A stretch of DNA of 64,000 bases from UBA6100 sp049658145 (GTDB lineage Bacteria; Actinomycetota; Coriobacteriia; Anaerosomatales; Anaerosomataceae). Shown here piece after piece: positions 51,629 to 60,677 of the stretch (within the stretch, counting starts at the first letter, position 1; each line of letters begins with the position of its first letter). A program made the translations under genes and the position numbers. The DNA is taken from contig JBASOJ010000044.1 in the NCBI GenBank assembly GCA_049658145.1, positions 4,601 through 68,600 on the forward strand. The letters are read 5' to 3'. The notes below the pieces were generated by a model. The model was not told the origin of the DNA. It did no database searches and worked only from the letters and a program-made list of their open reading frames with translations.

Positions 51629-52933
51629 GTGGCAGAACGCAAAGTGATACAGACAGACGAGAAGCTGCCCATCCTGCAGGCGATCCCGCTTGCGCTCCAG
51701 CACTTGATGGCGATGTTCGGCGCGACCGTTCTGGTGCCGCTGCTGACGGGCCTCGATCCGTCGCTCGCGATCATGACCTCCGGCGCGGGCACGATCCTGT
51801 ATCTCATCCTCACCAAGAACAAGATCCCGAGCTACCTGGGGTCGTCGTTCGCATTCATCGGGCCGATCGCCGCCGTGGCCGCCACCAAGGGCATCCCTGC
51901 GGCACTCGGCGGTCTGGTCGTCGGCGGTCTCCTCTACGTGGTCGTGGCGCTCATCATCAAGGGATTCGGAACGGGCTGGATCAACAAGGTTCTGCCCCCG
52001 GCCCTCGTGGGCGCCGTCGTGATAGTCATCGGCCTCGGTCTTGCGGGTGTGGCGGTGGGCATGGCTACCAAGGGAGGCGGAGACGCCTTCGCTCTCGACA
52101 ACCTGGTCGTCGCGCTGATCACACTCGCGGCCGCCATAGCCTTCTCAAGTTACTTCAAGGGCTTCCTGTCCACGATACCGGTACTCCTGGGCATCGTTGT
52201 CGGCTACGTGGCGGCGATTCCGATGGGCATGGTCGACTTCCAGCCGGTGCTCGATGCGGCGTGGGTCGGACTCCCGACGCTCGTCTTCCCGGAGTGGGAC
52301 CTCGGCGCGATCCTGATCATCGCACCAGTGGCGCTCGTGGTGATCATCGAGCACATCGGTCACCTTCTCGTGGTGAACGAGATCGTCGGCAAGGACTTCA
52401 CGCCGCTGCTGCCCGAGTCGCTCGCCGGCGACGGCCTCGCCACCGCGCTGTCCGCGATGGTGGGCGGTTCACCGTCCACGACGTACGCCGAGAACATCGG
52501 CGTCATGGCGGTCACCAAGGTGTATGCGACCCAGATCTTCTGGTATGCGGGCGCGTTCGCGTTCGTGATCGGTGGCTTCGTGCCGAAGCTCAAGTTCCTC
52601 ATCCAGTCGATACCGGTGCCGGTCATGGGCGGCATCTCGCTGCTCCTGTTCGGCCTCATCGCCAGCTCCGGTCTGCGGATGCTCGTGGAGAGCGGCATCG
52701 ACTACGGTCACAGCCGGAACCTTATCCTCTCGAGCGTGGTGCTTGTCATAGGTATCGGCATGGAGACCACGGGCACCACGATCCCGCTGGGAGACTACGT
52801 CCTGCCGGGTATGGCCACCGCCACGTTCCTCGGCATCATCCTGAACCTCATCCTGCCGAAGGAATCCAAGGGGCTGGCGATCGATTCGCCTGACTTTACG
52901 GGAGAGCTGCAGGAAGAAGCTGCCGAAGCTTAG
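51629..52933 (+). CDS. uraA: Uracil permease (NCS2 family, UraA type)
   Basis: 434 aa from GTG 51629. Features are LQHLMAMFGATVLVPLLTG, SYLGSSFAFIGPI, IIEHIGHLLVVNEIVG with the substrate-site Glu, and GGSPSTTYAENIGVMAVTKVY. UraA imports uracil with protons. A 13-position hairpin follows its stop. Xanthine/uracil specificity cannot be fully settled by eye, but the N-terminal QHLMAMFGATVLVP favours uracil. Confidence 0.9.
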   Translation: MAERKVIQTDEKLPILQAIPLALQHLMAMFGATVLVPLLTGLDPSLAIMTSGAGTILYLILTKNKIPSYLGSSFAFIGPIAAVAATKGIPAALGGLVVGGLLYVVVALIIKGFGTGWINKVLPPALVGAVVIVIGLGLAGVAVGMATKGGGDAFALDNLVVALITLAAAIAFSSYFKGFLSTIPVLLGIVVGYVAAIPMGMVDFQPVLDAAWVGLPTLVFPEWDLGAILIIAPVALVVIIEHIGHLLVVNEIVGKDFTPLLPESLAGDGLATALSAMVGGSPSTTYAENIGVMAVTKVYATQIFWYAGAFAFVIGGFVPKLKFLIQSIPVPVMGGISLLLFGLIASSGLRMLVESGIDYGHSRNLILSSVVLVIGIGMETTGTTIPLGDYVLPGMATATFLGIILNLILPKESKGLAIDSPDFTGELQEEAAEA

Positions 52934-52991
52934 GGCAGCGAGGCACTGAGACTCCACGGGCCGCTTGTAGGCGCTCGTGTGGAATCTGACG

Positions 52992-53022
52992 GCCCCGGGC
53001 TGCGAACCACGCAGTCCGGGGC
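52992..53022 (+). terminator. Hairpin after uraA
   Basis: GCCCCGG-G-CTGCG pairs with CGCAG-T-CCGGGGC around AACCA (13 positions, one wobble), followed by TGCTTCAT, 58 bp past the uraA stop. Confidence 0.7.
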
Positions 53023-53313
53023 TGCTTCATCAGTGCGGGACACCGATGAACCCGCGAGATGACGGTCCCGCGGGATCCGCGGCCCATGCGCTGAGACCGC
53101 GCAAGGACTGAGCGCATCCGGACGGTGGTGGAGCTGAGGACCTGACCCGCCGCCGGTGCGATCATGCACGCCACGCCATGCTCAGTGTGTACGCCCGATA
53201 ATGTATCTTATGGGAAGTGACATGTACACAGCGCCGCGGAACTTCAGGAGAGTCCCTCTTCCCCGGCTCCCGGGGCCTTGTCACATCCCCGGAGCCCGCT
53301 TCAGGAGAGACGA
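53023..53313. other. Non-coding region between convergent operons with a repeated 11-mer
   Basis: No convincing gene. CTTCAGGAGAG occurs at 53242-53252 and 53299-53309. Between the copies CCCCGG (53261-53266) and CCGGGG (53270-53275) form a tight hairpin that could end the minus-strand operon. An AT-richer patch (53195-53220) breaks the local composition. The block does not match any riboswitch or small RNA I know. Confidence 0.4.
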
Positions 53314-53625
53314 TCAGGCGAGGCCCTCTGGGAAGTGCGCATCCTCGAATTCGGACTTCGTCATCTCGGCGAGGTCCTCCTCGCGGGCTCTCAGCCACTC
53401 GTGAGCGCCGCCGGTGTCTGCGAACGTAGCCAGTGTAAACGTCGTGTCCTCATCATCGAGCAACACGGCCTCGACGGTGTACGCCGCTTCGTCGACGATC
53501 GCAGCCGCCGGCGGGCGGCGGTACAGGATGTCGTCGCGCCACTCGAGGTCGACCTCATCCGTCGTGTCTACGATCATCACCCTCAGCCGGTAGTAGTCGG
53601 CCGCGCTGCCGATGCTCTTGGGCAC
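53314..53625 (-). CDS. Small acidic protein of unknown function
   Basis: 103 aa from GTG 53625, five bases after AGGGAGG on the coding strand and 19 bases after the stop of the preceding small gene. No membrane helix. The sequence is rich in Asp/Glu with an alternating beta pattern (YYRLRVMIVD, then AYTVEAVLLDDEDTTFTLATF) and ends in a short acidic helix. Not recognised. The change of frame relative to the upstream gene could look like a frameshift, but each gene has its own start signal. Confidence 0.5.
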   Translation of the reverse strand: MPKSIGSAADYYRLRVMIVDTTDEVDLEWRDDILYRRPPAAAIVDEAAYTVEAVLLDDEDTTFTLATFADTGGAHEWLRAREEDLAEMTKSEFEDAHFPEGLA

Positions 53626-53644
53626 AAGCGCCTCCCTCACGGTC

Positions 53645-53896
53645 TCACGAGCTGTGTGTAGCTGCCACCGGCCGCGACCCATCCTTCCAGGCCATCCGCT
53701 GTGCGAACACGGTCCCGGCCTGTCCGGTCGTCTCGGTGCTCTCCTCCGGCTCCGCGGCATCGGTTGCCGCTCGGTAGTCTTCGACGAGCGACCACAGGAC
53801 TGAGCCGACGACCAACAGGAGGATCCACGGGACGACGATCCGCACGACGCGAACGACCACTGACGTGCCGGATGCGTGTTCATCCATCTGGGCCAT
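53645..53896 (-). CDS. Small single-pass membrane protein
   Basis: 83 aa from ATG 53896. A short N terminus, one strong membrane helix (about residues 13-36, VVVRVVRIVVPWILLLVVGS), then an acidic, Glu/Thr-rich stretch and a small C-terminal tail. Not recognised. It lies in a run of three small minus-strand genes downstream of paaK, so it may be part of the same transcript. Confidence 0.55.
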   Translation of the reverse strand: MAQMDEHASGTSVVVRVVRIVVPWILLLVVGSVLWSLVEDYRAATDAAEPEESTETTGQAGTVFAQRMAWKDGSRPVAATHSS

Positions 53897-53916
53897 GCTC
53901 CGTCTCCCGCTTCGTG

Positions 53917-54459
53917 TCAGATGTAGAGTCCCCCGCCGTACACCGCGGAGTCCGTGAGTCCGTACATCGTCGACGCGCTCGCGATCAGACCGTCGGCCTC
54001 GGCAAGCGACGCGCGCGATGCGTCCAGGTCCATCTCGACGAGCGCGTCCAGGACAGCCTCGCCCGAGAGGTCCCCTACCCTGCCCACCTGCTCGGACAGT
54101 GACGCCGCGGCCGCTCCCAGGCTGTCAGCAAGCGCCCATAGCTTCTTCGGGAGCGCGAGATCGGCGAGTTCGGTAGTCTCGATAGCCATGCGCGCGGCCA
54201 CTTCCCCGAGTGCGCGCCGCTCCTCCGATCCGGTCTCAGAGAAGGCAAGCAGGTCGTCGACCGAGCCCCCGGCAAGTGTCCGCACGGACGCATCGATCAT
54301 CCTGAGCGCCGCTCCGATCGCCTCCCGGCGGCCGAGCAGGCCTACGAGGTAGCGCCGGACCTGCCGCCGCCAGGCGAGCCGCGCGAGCACGATCGTTACT
54401 GCCACCAGGACGACAGCAGCGGCCGCGATGATCGCATACGGTGTCCAGCCTTCCAGCAT
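53917..54459 (-). CDS. Membrane-anchored helical protein of unknown function
   Basis: 180 aa from ATG 54459 after GAGGAGG. An N-terminal helix (residues 8-30) is followed by basic residues and an Ala/Leu/Glu-rich region likely to form a helical bundle; cytoplasmic placement is expected from the positive flank. No motif is recognised. It is 35 bases downstream of paaK. Confidence 0.55.
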   Translation of the reverse strand: MLEGWTPYAIIAAAAVVLVAVTIVLARLAWRRQVRRYLVGLLGRREAIGAALRMIDASVRTLAGGSVDDLLAFSETGSEERRALGEVAARMAIETTELADLALPKKLWALADSLGAAAASLSEQVGRVGDLSGEAVLDALVEMDLDASRASLAEADGLIASASTMYGLTDSAVYGGGLYI

Positions 54460-54494
54460 GCCGTCCTCCTCGCACCTATCCGTCGTGAGCGATC

Positions 54495-55799
54495 CTACTG
54501 TGGCTGGCGGCGATCGATCACGTGCTTCGCCTTGCCCGCCGTGCGTTCAATAGTACCAGGCTCGACGAGCGTGACCTTCGCGTGCAGGCCGACGACGGAA
54601 CTGATGCGCCCGGAAACCGATCGCGTGAAGGCGATCATATCCTTCATGACGTCGGAGAACTCCGCCTCCGAGACCTCGATCTGTACCTCGAGCTGGTCCA
54701 TCGCCCCCACCCGCTCGACGATGATCAGGTAGTGAGGCTCGACTCCCTCGACCTGGAGCAATGCGTCCTCGATCTGACTTGGAAACACGTTGACACCCCG
54801 GATGATGAGCATGTCGTCGGTGCGTGCCCGCACCTTGCGCATGCGCGACAGCGTGCGTCCGCACTCGCAGGGTGTCGAGTCGATCACCGTGAGATCGTGC
54901 GTGCGGTACCGGAGCACGGGGAAGGCCTCCTTCGTAAGCGCAGTTATGATCAGCTCGCCCTCCTCGCCCTCATCTTTCGGCTCCCCGCTCACAGGGTCGA
55001 TGACCTCGAACAGGAAGTGGTCTTCGGCCATATGCAGGCCACGCTGATGCTCGCACTCACCTGAGACACCCGGTCCCATCACCTCGGAGAGACCGTAGTT
55101 GTCTGTCGCAAGGATTCCCAGCCGCCGCTCGATCTCAGCACGCATGCCTTCGCCAGAGGGTTCGCCGCCGAACAGTCCTACGCGCAGCGGGAGCGTGTGC
55201 ATGTCGATGCCCATCTTCTCGGCCACTTCGGCGATGTAGAGCGCGTAGCTGGGCGTGCCCACGATGGCCGTCGTGCCGAAGTCCTGCATCATCATCAGCT
55301 GCCGCTCGGTGTTACCCGAGCCGGCCGGGAACATCGTGGCGCCGATGCGCTCGAGGCCGTAATGCATCCCCCAGCCCCCGGTGAACATCCCGTAGAGGAA
55401 GACCATCTGCACGCGGTCGCGCTCGGTGACGCCGGCGGCAGACCCCACGCGAGCGGTGAGCTCGGTCCAGGTGTTGAGGTCGCCGCGTGTGTAGCCGACC
55501 ACGATCGGCTTGCCCGTGGTTCCCGACGACGAGTGCACGCGGACGACCTGTTCGAGCGGAACCGCGAACATCCCGTAGGGATAGGTGTCACGCAGCGCCG
55601 TCTTGTCGGTCATGGGGAGCAGGCGGACGTCGGCGAGCGAGCGGATGTCCTTCGGCTTCACGCCGCGCTTGTCGAGCTCGTCCCGATAGTAGGCGACTCG
55701 TTCATAGGCCCAGGCGACCGTCGACCGGAGGCGGCGCAACTGCAGAGCCTCGAGGTCCGCACGGCCCATCGTCTCGTATTCGGCATTCCAGATGGGCAT
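54495..55799 (-). CDS. paaK: Phenylacetate-CoA ligase family protein
   Basis: 434 aa, the usual PaaK length. The adenylate-forming P-loop is SSGTTGKPIVVGYT; other motifs are GLFGGEPSG, DNYGLSEVMGPG, YRTHDLT and the C-terminal RGVNVFPSQIED. Members activate phenylacetate or related aryl-acetates; in amino-acid-degrading anaerobes the enzyme often sits with indolepyruvate ferredoxin oxidoreductase, as here. It may work in the ATP-forming direction on aryl-acetyl-CoA, but that is inference. Confidence 0.9.
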   Translation of the reverse strand: MPIWNAEYETMGRADLEALQLRRLRSTVAWAYERVAYYRDELDKRGVKPKDIRSLADVRLLPMTDKTALRDTYPYGMFAVPLEQVVRVHSSSGTTGKPIVVGYTRGDLNTWTELTARVGSAAGVTERDRVQMVFLYGMFTGGWGMHYGLERIGATMFPAGSGNTERQLMMMQDFGTTAIVGTPSYALYIAEVAEKMGIDMHTLPLRVGLFGGEPSGEGMRAEIERRLGILATDNYGLSEVMGPGVSGECEHQRGLHMAEDHFLFEVIDPVSGEPKDEGEEGELIITALTKEAFPVLRYRTHDLTVIDSTPCECGRTLSRMRKVRARTDDMLIIRGVNVFPSQIEDALLQVEGVEPHYLIIVERVGAMDQLEVQIEVSEAEFSDVMKDMIAFTRSVSGRISSVVGLHAKVTLVEPGTIERTAGKAKHVIDRRQPQ

Positions 55800-55806
55800 C
55801 GCCCGC

Positions 55807-56538
55807 TCACTCCTTCGTCTCGTGCCACGCGCCAAGGTAGATGAGGCGCACGTCGTCGTTGCCGAGCAACTCCTCGGCCGGGCCCTCAAGCGCGACCCTG
55901 CCGGTACGGACCACGTACCCCCGGCTCGCGTGGCGCAGAGCCAGCCGTGCGTCCTGCTCCACGAGCACCACCGCCAGGCCGGAGTCTCGGAGCACGTCAA
56001 GGGCCGAGAAGATCTGCGCGATCACCTTCGGCGCCAGCCCCAGTGACGGCTCATCGAGCAGCAGCACGCGTGGTGCGGACATCATCGCGCGTCCGATCGC
56101 GAGCATCTGCTGTTCGCCGCCGGAGAGCGTGCCGGCCGCCTGGAGCCGACGTTCGGCCAGCACCGGGAACAGACCGAAGACCCGCTCGCGATCCGCGGCC
56201 ACCGCTCGCCTCGCCGCCGCCCCGGTGCGCAGGTGGGCGCCCAGGGTCAGGTTCTCGTCCACGCTCATCCCGGCGAACACCATGCGTCCTTCGGGAACGA
56301 GCACGATCCCCTTCGCCACCCGCCGGTGGGCAGGGACGTTCGTAACGTCCTCCCCGTCCACAAGGACCCGTCCGGCACGCACGGGCAGCGCGCCCGCAAT
56401 GGCCTTGAGCAGCGTGGACTTGCCCGCACCATTGGCGCCGACGAGGGTCACCGTCTCCCCTGCCGAAACGGCGAGCGTCACGCCGTCCACCACCGCCGCC
56501 GCACTGTAACCAGCCATCAGACCCTCGACACTAAGCAA
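55807..56538 (-). CDS. livF: Branched-chain amino acid ABC transporter ATPase LivF
   Basis: 243 aa with Walker A GANGAGKST, signature LSGGEQQMLAIGRAMM, Walker B LLLDEPSLGLAPK. The start is TTG 56538, behind GGGGG and inside the end of livG; no ATG or GTG suits. With LivG it powers the LivHM permease. Eight-residue spacing and overlaps show one operon. Confidence 0.93.
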   Translation of the reverse strand: MLSVEGLMAGYSAAAVVDGVTLAVSAGETVTLVGANGAGKSTLLKAIAGALPVRAGRVLVDGEDVTNVPAHRRVAKGIVLVPEGRMVFAGMSVDENLTLGAHLRTGAAARRAVAADRERVFGLFPVLAERRLQAAGTLSGGEQQMLAIGRAMMSAPRVLLLDEPSLGLAPKVIAQIFSALDVLRDSGLAVVLVEQDARLALRHASRGYVVRTGRVALEGPAEELLGNDDVRLIYLGAWHETKE

Positions 56539-57298
56539 CGCTATCGCCCCCGAGATACGCCTCGATGACCGCAGGGTCCTTCTGGATGAGCCGCGGCGGG
56601 CCCTCGGCGATCTTCACGCCCTCGTTCAGGACCATGACCTCGTCGCTGACGTCCATGACCAGACCCATATCATGCTCCACGATCACGATGGTCACGCCCA
56701 TGTCCCGGATGCGGTACAGCGTCTCGGCAAGCTGCCCGGTCTCGGCGCTGTTGAGCCCGGCAGCCGGTTCGTCGAGAAGCAACAGCCGAGGCCGGGTGGC
56801 CAGGGCCCGGGCGATCTCGAGAAGACGCCGCTGTCCGTGCGGCACGTCACGCGCCGGAACATCGACGAGATGCTCGAGGGAGACCAGACGCAGATGGTGG
56901 CGGGCAAGGTCGCACGCATCCCGCTCCTCGGCGCGTACGCCCGGCAGGTGCAGCGCGGCCCCCAGGAATCCTGTCTTCGTGTGACCATGCGTGCCGACGA
57001 GCACGTTCTCCAGGACCGACATCGCGTCGAAGAGCTGCGTGTTCTGGAAGGTGCGGGCGATGCCGAGGCGGTTCACACGATGGGGGCGCAGACCATTCAC
57101 GCGTGTACCCTCGAACAGGACCTCCCCCGCGTCTGGCGTTTCGAAGCCCGTCAGGCAGTTGAACGCGGTGCTCTTCCCGGCACCGTTCGGGCCGATGATC
57201 GCGTGGATGGTCCCCTCGTAGACGTCGAAGGACACGTTGTTGACGGCGGTCAGACCACCGAACCTGCGAGTGAGCCCGCGGACCGAGAGCATGCTCAT
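56531..57298 (-). CDS. livG: Branched-chain amino acid ABC transporter ATPase LivG
   Basis: 255 aa from ATG 57298, in an ATGA overlap with livM. Walker A GPNGAGKST and Walker B LLLDEPAAGLN are standard. The signature motif reads VPHGQRRLLEIARAL, where most LivG proteins have LSYGQ; His replaces the usual Tyr and the leading residues differ. Typical LivG inserts (NRLGIARTFQNTQLF) are present. Confidence 0.93.
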   Translation of the reverse strand: MSMLSVRGLTRRFGGLTAVNNVSFDVYEGTIHAIIGPNGAGKSTAFNCLTGFETPDAGEVLFEGTRVNGLRPHRVNRLGIARTFQNTQLFDAMSVLENVLVGTHGHTKTGFLGAALHLPGVRAEERDACDLARHHLRLVSLEHLVDVPARDVPHGQRRLLEIARALATRPRLLLLDEPAAGLNSAETGQLAETLYRIRDMGVTIVIVEHDMGLVMDVSDEVMVLNEGVKIAEGPPRLIQKDPAVIEAYLGGDSVA

Positions 57299-58317
57299 GA
57301 CGCCCCACCCCCGGCGAACCACGCCCCGCGGCGCAGACGTGCGGCCAACTGCCGCCCGAGACCGGCAAGTCCTCCGGGCATGAACACCATCACCAGGATG
57401 AGCACCAGCCCGTGGATGTCGCTCTCCCAATCCTGCAGGAACGCCACCGTCTCTCGCGACAGACCCGGGATGATCGCATCCGCGTACGGAAGCAGGGTCA
57501 GAAGTACCGTGCCGGCCACCGCGCCTGAGAGTGAGCCCATCCCGCCGAGCGCCACCATGGCGACGAGGATGAGCGACAGGTTGAGCGTGAAGGTCGAGGG
57601 CGAAACGAACCCGATGTAGTGCGCGTACAGCACGCCAGCCAGGCCCGCAAGGCCCGCAGAGATGACGAACACCTGTGTCTTGATGCGCACGGTGTCGATG
57701 CCGCAAGCCTGTGCGCCCAACTCCGATCCGTGGATCGCCCGCAACGCGCGCCCCGGGCGCAGACGCACGACGTTCGCCGCCAGAAGCAGAACGAGCGCCG
57801 CAGTCACCCAGACGAGCGCGTACTTGAGCGTCGGCGTGTCGAACGCGAAGCCGCCGAGGGCGGCCGCCGGGATCTCACGCAACCCGTCCGAGCCACCCGT
57901 GAGCGGCTCCGCCTCGGTGAAGAAGAACAGCGCGATCTCCCCGAAGCCGAGGGTGGCCATCGCCAGGTAGTGTCCTTTGAGTCTGAGGCTCGGCAAGGCG
58001 AGTAGTAGTCCGCCTGCGGCGGCGATCAGCACACCGGCGAGGAGGCCGACGACCCAGGGCCACCCGAGCCGCGTAAGGAAACCCGACGTATAGGCGCCCA
58101 GCCCGAAGAAGGCCGCATGGCCGAGCGAGATCTGCCCCGCATAGCCGAACAGAAGCGAGAGACCCGTGACCATGACGAGGTTGATGCCGACGAGCGTGAA
58201 GATGCGCACAAGGTACAGGTCGCCGAGCAACAGCGGAAGCGCCAGCAGCGCCGCGCCGGCGGCCAGGGCCGCGTAGGCCACGATCCGCGAAACCACCGAT
58301 CGAGGGCGCGCCGCCAC
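57295..58317 (-). CDS. livM: Branched-chain amino acid ABC transporter permease LivM
   Basis: 340 aa from GTG 58317, which shares its G with the livH stop (TAGTG). About ten helices with the conserved SLLFGYAGQISLGHAAFFGLG and GRALRAIHGSELGAQACGI segments and the EAA-like loop. Pairs with LivH in the membrane. Confidence 0.92.
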   Translation of the reverse strand: MAARPRSVVSRIVAYAALAAGAALLALPLLLGDLYLVRIFTLVGINLVMVTGLSLLFGYAGQISLGHAAFFGLGAYTSGFLTRLGWPWVVGLLAGVLIAAAGGLLLALPSLRLKGHYLAMATLGFGEIALFFFTEAEPLTGGSDGLREIPAAALGGFAFDTPTLKYALVWVTAALVLLLAANVVRLRPGRALRAIHGSELGAQACGIDTVRIKTQVFVISAGLAGLAGVLYAHYIGFVSPSTFTLNLSLILVAMVALGGMGSLSGAVAGTVLLTLLPYADAIIPGLSRETVAFLQDWESDIHGLVLILVMVFMPGGLAGLGRQLAARLRRGAWFAGGGAS

Positions 58318-59195
58318 TACATCTTCTCCTTGCGCGAGCGGACGAAGAGACCCTGCGGGCGGATGAAGAGCACTGCGAGGAGCACGACGATGGCCACGAC
58401 ATCCTTCATCGTGGACGAGAACGGGATGACCGCCTGCTCGATCAGGCCGAGCAGGAGGCCGCCTGCTACGGCAGCGACCGGACTGCCGAGACCGCCGAGG
58501 ATCGCGGCGGCAAAGCCTTTCACCGCTATCCCCGCGCCGATGTCGAACCGCGTCGAGGTCAGGGGCGTCACGGCCACGCCGGCAAGCGCCCCGAGCATCG
58601 CCGCAAGCGCGAAGCTGATCATCACGACACGCCCCGTGTCGATGCCCATCAGCCGGGCAGCTTCGCGGTTCTGCATGCAGGCCCGCATCGCGCGGCCGAG
58701 ACGCGTGCGCGAGTACAGAAGCGTGAGCCCCACGACGGCGATCAGAACGAGCCCCCAGATCCACAGCGTCTGCCGTTCGATGGCCGCGCCCGCCACCGCG
58801 AGCGATGGACCCGGGGTGAACTCGGGCATCGGCAAGGCGTCGCTTCCGAACAGGTGCCGCGCGAGTGAACTCAACACGAGCGAACCACCGACCGTGATGA
58901 TCACGAGCGACATCTGATCGCCGTCGCGGCGTGGCCGGATCGCAAGAACCTCGAAGAGCACGCCTACGCCAGTCACCGCGAGCACGGCGAGAGGAACTGC
59001 GGCCGACAATGGCAACCCGAGGGTCTCGAACGCAAAGACCGCGAACATCCCGCCGAGCATGAAGAACTCGCCCTGGGCGAAGTTGATCACGTTGGTGGCC
59101 GCATAGACGATCGTGAACCCCAACGCCAGCAGGGCGTATATCGAGCCGTTCTTCAGCCCGGCTATGGCGAGCTGCAACAGCTCGGCGTTCTCCAC
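58317..59195 (-). CDS. livH: Branched-chain amino acid ABC transporter permease LivH
   Basis: 292 aa from GTG 59195, the usual LivH length. Diagnostic segments are NGSIYALLALGFTIVYAATN, NFAQGEFFMLGG and GRAMRACMQNREAARLMGID. It lies 28 bases after the binding-protein gene. Confidence 0.93.
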   Translation of the reverse strand: MENAELLQLAIAGLKNGSIYALLALGFTIVYAATNVINFAQGEFFMLGGMFAVFAFETLGLPLSAAVPLAVLAVTGVGVLFEVLAIRPRRDGDQMSLVIITVGGSLVLSSLARHLFGSDALPMPEFTPGPSLAVAGAAIERQTLWIWGLVLIAVVGLTLLYSRTRLGRAMRACMQNREAARLMGIDTGRVVMISFALAAMLGALAGVAVTPLTSTRFDIGAGIAVKGFAAAILGGLGSPVAAVAGGLLLGLIEQAVIPFSSTMKDVVAIVVLLAVLFIRPQGLFVRSRKEKM

Positions 59196-59223
59196 ACTCG
59201 GCCTCGAATCGCGTCCGGTCGAC

Positions 59224-60408
59224 CTACTCCGCGAGCACCCATGCACCGTCTTCGATACGGTACATGACGATGTCGTTCTCGGTCATGCCGTTGTGATCGG
59301 TCTCGGAGTATGTGAACACACCACCGATTCCCGCCAGATCCATGGTCTTCTCGATCTCATCGCGCAGGTCCGCGCTCGTGAAGCCCTCGTCGAGCCGCTT
59401 CATCGCCTCGACGACGAGATACAGCCCATCGTAGGCGTGACCCGCGTAGTGGTCGGGCGCAACGCCGTACTCGGCGGTGTAGCGCTCCACGAAGCCTGTA
59501 GCGACCTCGTACTGCTCGGTGTCGACGCCGTAGGTCTCTGGCGCCAGCACCTTGCCGGCGAAGGTGATCACGCCCTCGCCCGCCTCGGCCGCACCGTCGA
59601 CGAACTCCTGCTTGGCGTTGCCATGGCTGCACACCAGCGGGATGTCCATGTTGAGCTGCCGCATGTTCTTGGGGACGATCGAGGAGGCTGATACCGACGA
59701 GTACATCAGCACCACCTCTGCGTCCTCCCCTTTGATGACGGTCAGTTGACCGGTCATGTCGGTGTCGGCGGGCTTGAAGACCTGGTCGCTCACGATCGTC
59801 AGGCCGAAGTCACCGGCACGCTCGGTGATCTCGGAGCGGCCGTCCTTGCCGAACCCGGTGTCCTCGGTGATGAGGCCGATCTTCGTGTACCCCTCGTCCG
59901 CGAGATACTGGAGCATGAGTGGCACCACCAGCTTGGCGGTCCACGTGGTCTGGAACACCATCGGATCGAACTCGCCGGTGATCGCACTCCCGGCCGCCAG
60001 GGAGACCTGCGGGACGCCCGCCGCGACGATCTCGGCACGCATCGCCATGCTCTGACCGGTGCCCGTCGACCCGATCACCGCAAGCACGCGATCCTGCTCG
60101 ATCAGCTTGGTCGTCGCCGCCGTGGCCTTGTCGACGTCGCTGCCGTCATCCTCGACGATCACCTCGAGTGGACGCCCGTTGATACCGCCCGCCTGGTTGA
60201 TGCGGGCGACCTCCATCTCGATGGCCTGCTTCTCCGGCTCCCCGAGCCCGGACTGCGCGCCACTGACGGACAGCACAGCTCCGATCACCAGCGGTTCGCC
60301 CGTGGCACCCGTGCCAACCTCGTCGGTAGAGCCCGCATCGCAGCCGGTCACCAGCGCCCCGAGCACGGCGATAGCCGTCAGGACGCGCACTACACTCCCT
60401 TTACGCAT
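59224..60408 (-). CDS. livK: ABC transporter substrate-binding lipoprotein (LivK family)
   Basis: 394 aa. Lipoprotein signal with lipobox LVTGC (Cys 23), then a Peripla_BP_6 fold: GAVLSVSGAQSGLG, VIGSTGTGQSMAM (ligand Ser/Thr region), SLAAGSAI, and YDGLYLVVEAMKRL. The ligand is likely a branched-chain or aromatic amino acid, given iorAB and paaK beside it. A fragment of a second copy lies just upstream. Confidence 0.92.
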   Translation of the reverse strand: MRKGSVVRVLTAIAVLGALVTGCDAGSTDEVGTGATGEPLVIGAVLSVSGAQSGLGEPEKQAIEMEVARINQAGGINGRPLEVIVEDDGSDVDKATAATTKLIEQDRVLAVIGSTGTGQSMAMRAEIVAAGVPQVSLAAGSAITGEFDPMVFQTTWTAKLVVPLMLQYLADEGYTKIGLITEDTGFGKDGRSEITERAGDFGLTIVSDQVFKPADTDMTGQLTVIKGEDAEVVLMYSSVSASSIVPKNMRQLNMDIPLVCSHGNAKQEFVDGAAEAGEGVITFAGKVLAPETYGVDTEQYEVATGFVERYTAEYGVAPDHYAGHAYDGLYLVVEAMKRLDEGFTSADLRDEIEKTMDLAGIGGVFTYSETDHNGMTENDIVMYRIEDGAWVLAE

Positions 60409-60444
60409 GCCACTCTCCCGCCTCTAGCCGTCTCTGTCATCCGG

Positions 60445-60543
60445 TCACTCCAGCAGGGTCCACGTGCCGCCTTCGACACGGTAGCCCACCAGGTCGTCTT
60501 CACTCATACCGTTGTGGCTGGTCTCGGAGAACGTGAAGACACC
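60445..60543 (-). pseudogene. C-terminal fragment of a second livK
   Basis: Thirty-three codons that closely match the end of the neighbouring LivK: GVFTFSETSHNG, MSEDDLVGYRV and EGGTWTLLE, then a stop, against GVFTYSETDHNG, MTENDIVMYRI and EDGAWVLAE. No start and no upstream LivK sequence remain. The 134 bp between it and the ACT gene match nothing I know. Confidence 0.8.
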
Positions 60544-60677
60544 CGATGACGTACGGATTCTTCGGCTCCTCCTGCACGACGGACTCCCCGGTCCAGGTCG
60601 TCCTACGCATGGCCATCAACCTCCCCCTGGTCCTCCCGTGCGCCCGCACGCACTCCCGCGCGATGCAGTCCCCCTCC

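Noticed and set aside
53240..53312. Possible glycine-type riboswitch, because of the GGAGAG repeats
   Set aside because: The rest of the aptamer is missing, and the block is downstream of genes on both sides rather than upstream of one.
53314..53896. A single gene broken by a frameshift
   Set aside because: The upstream frame has its own stop, and the downstream one has AGGGAGG and a GTG at good spacing, so two genes are simpler.
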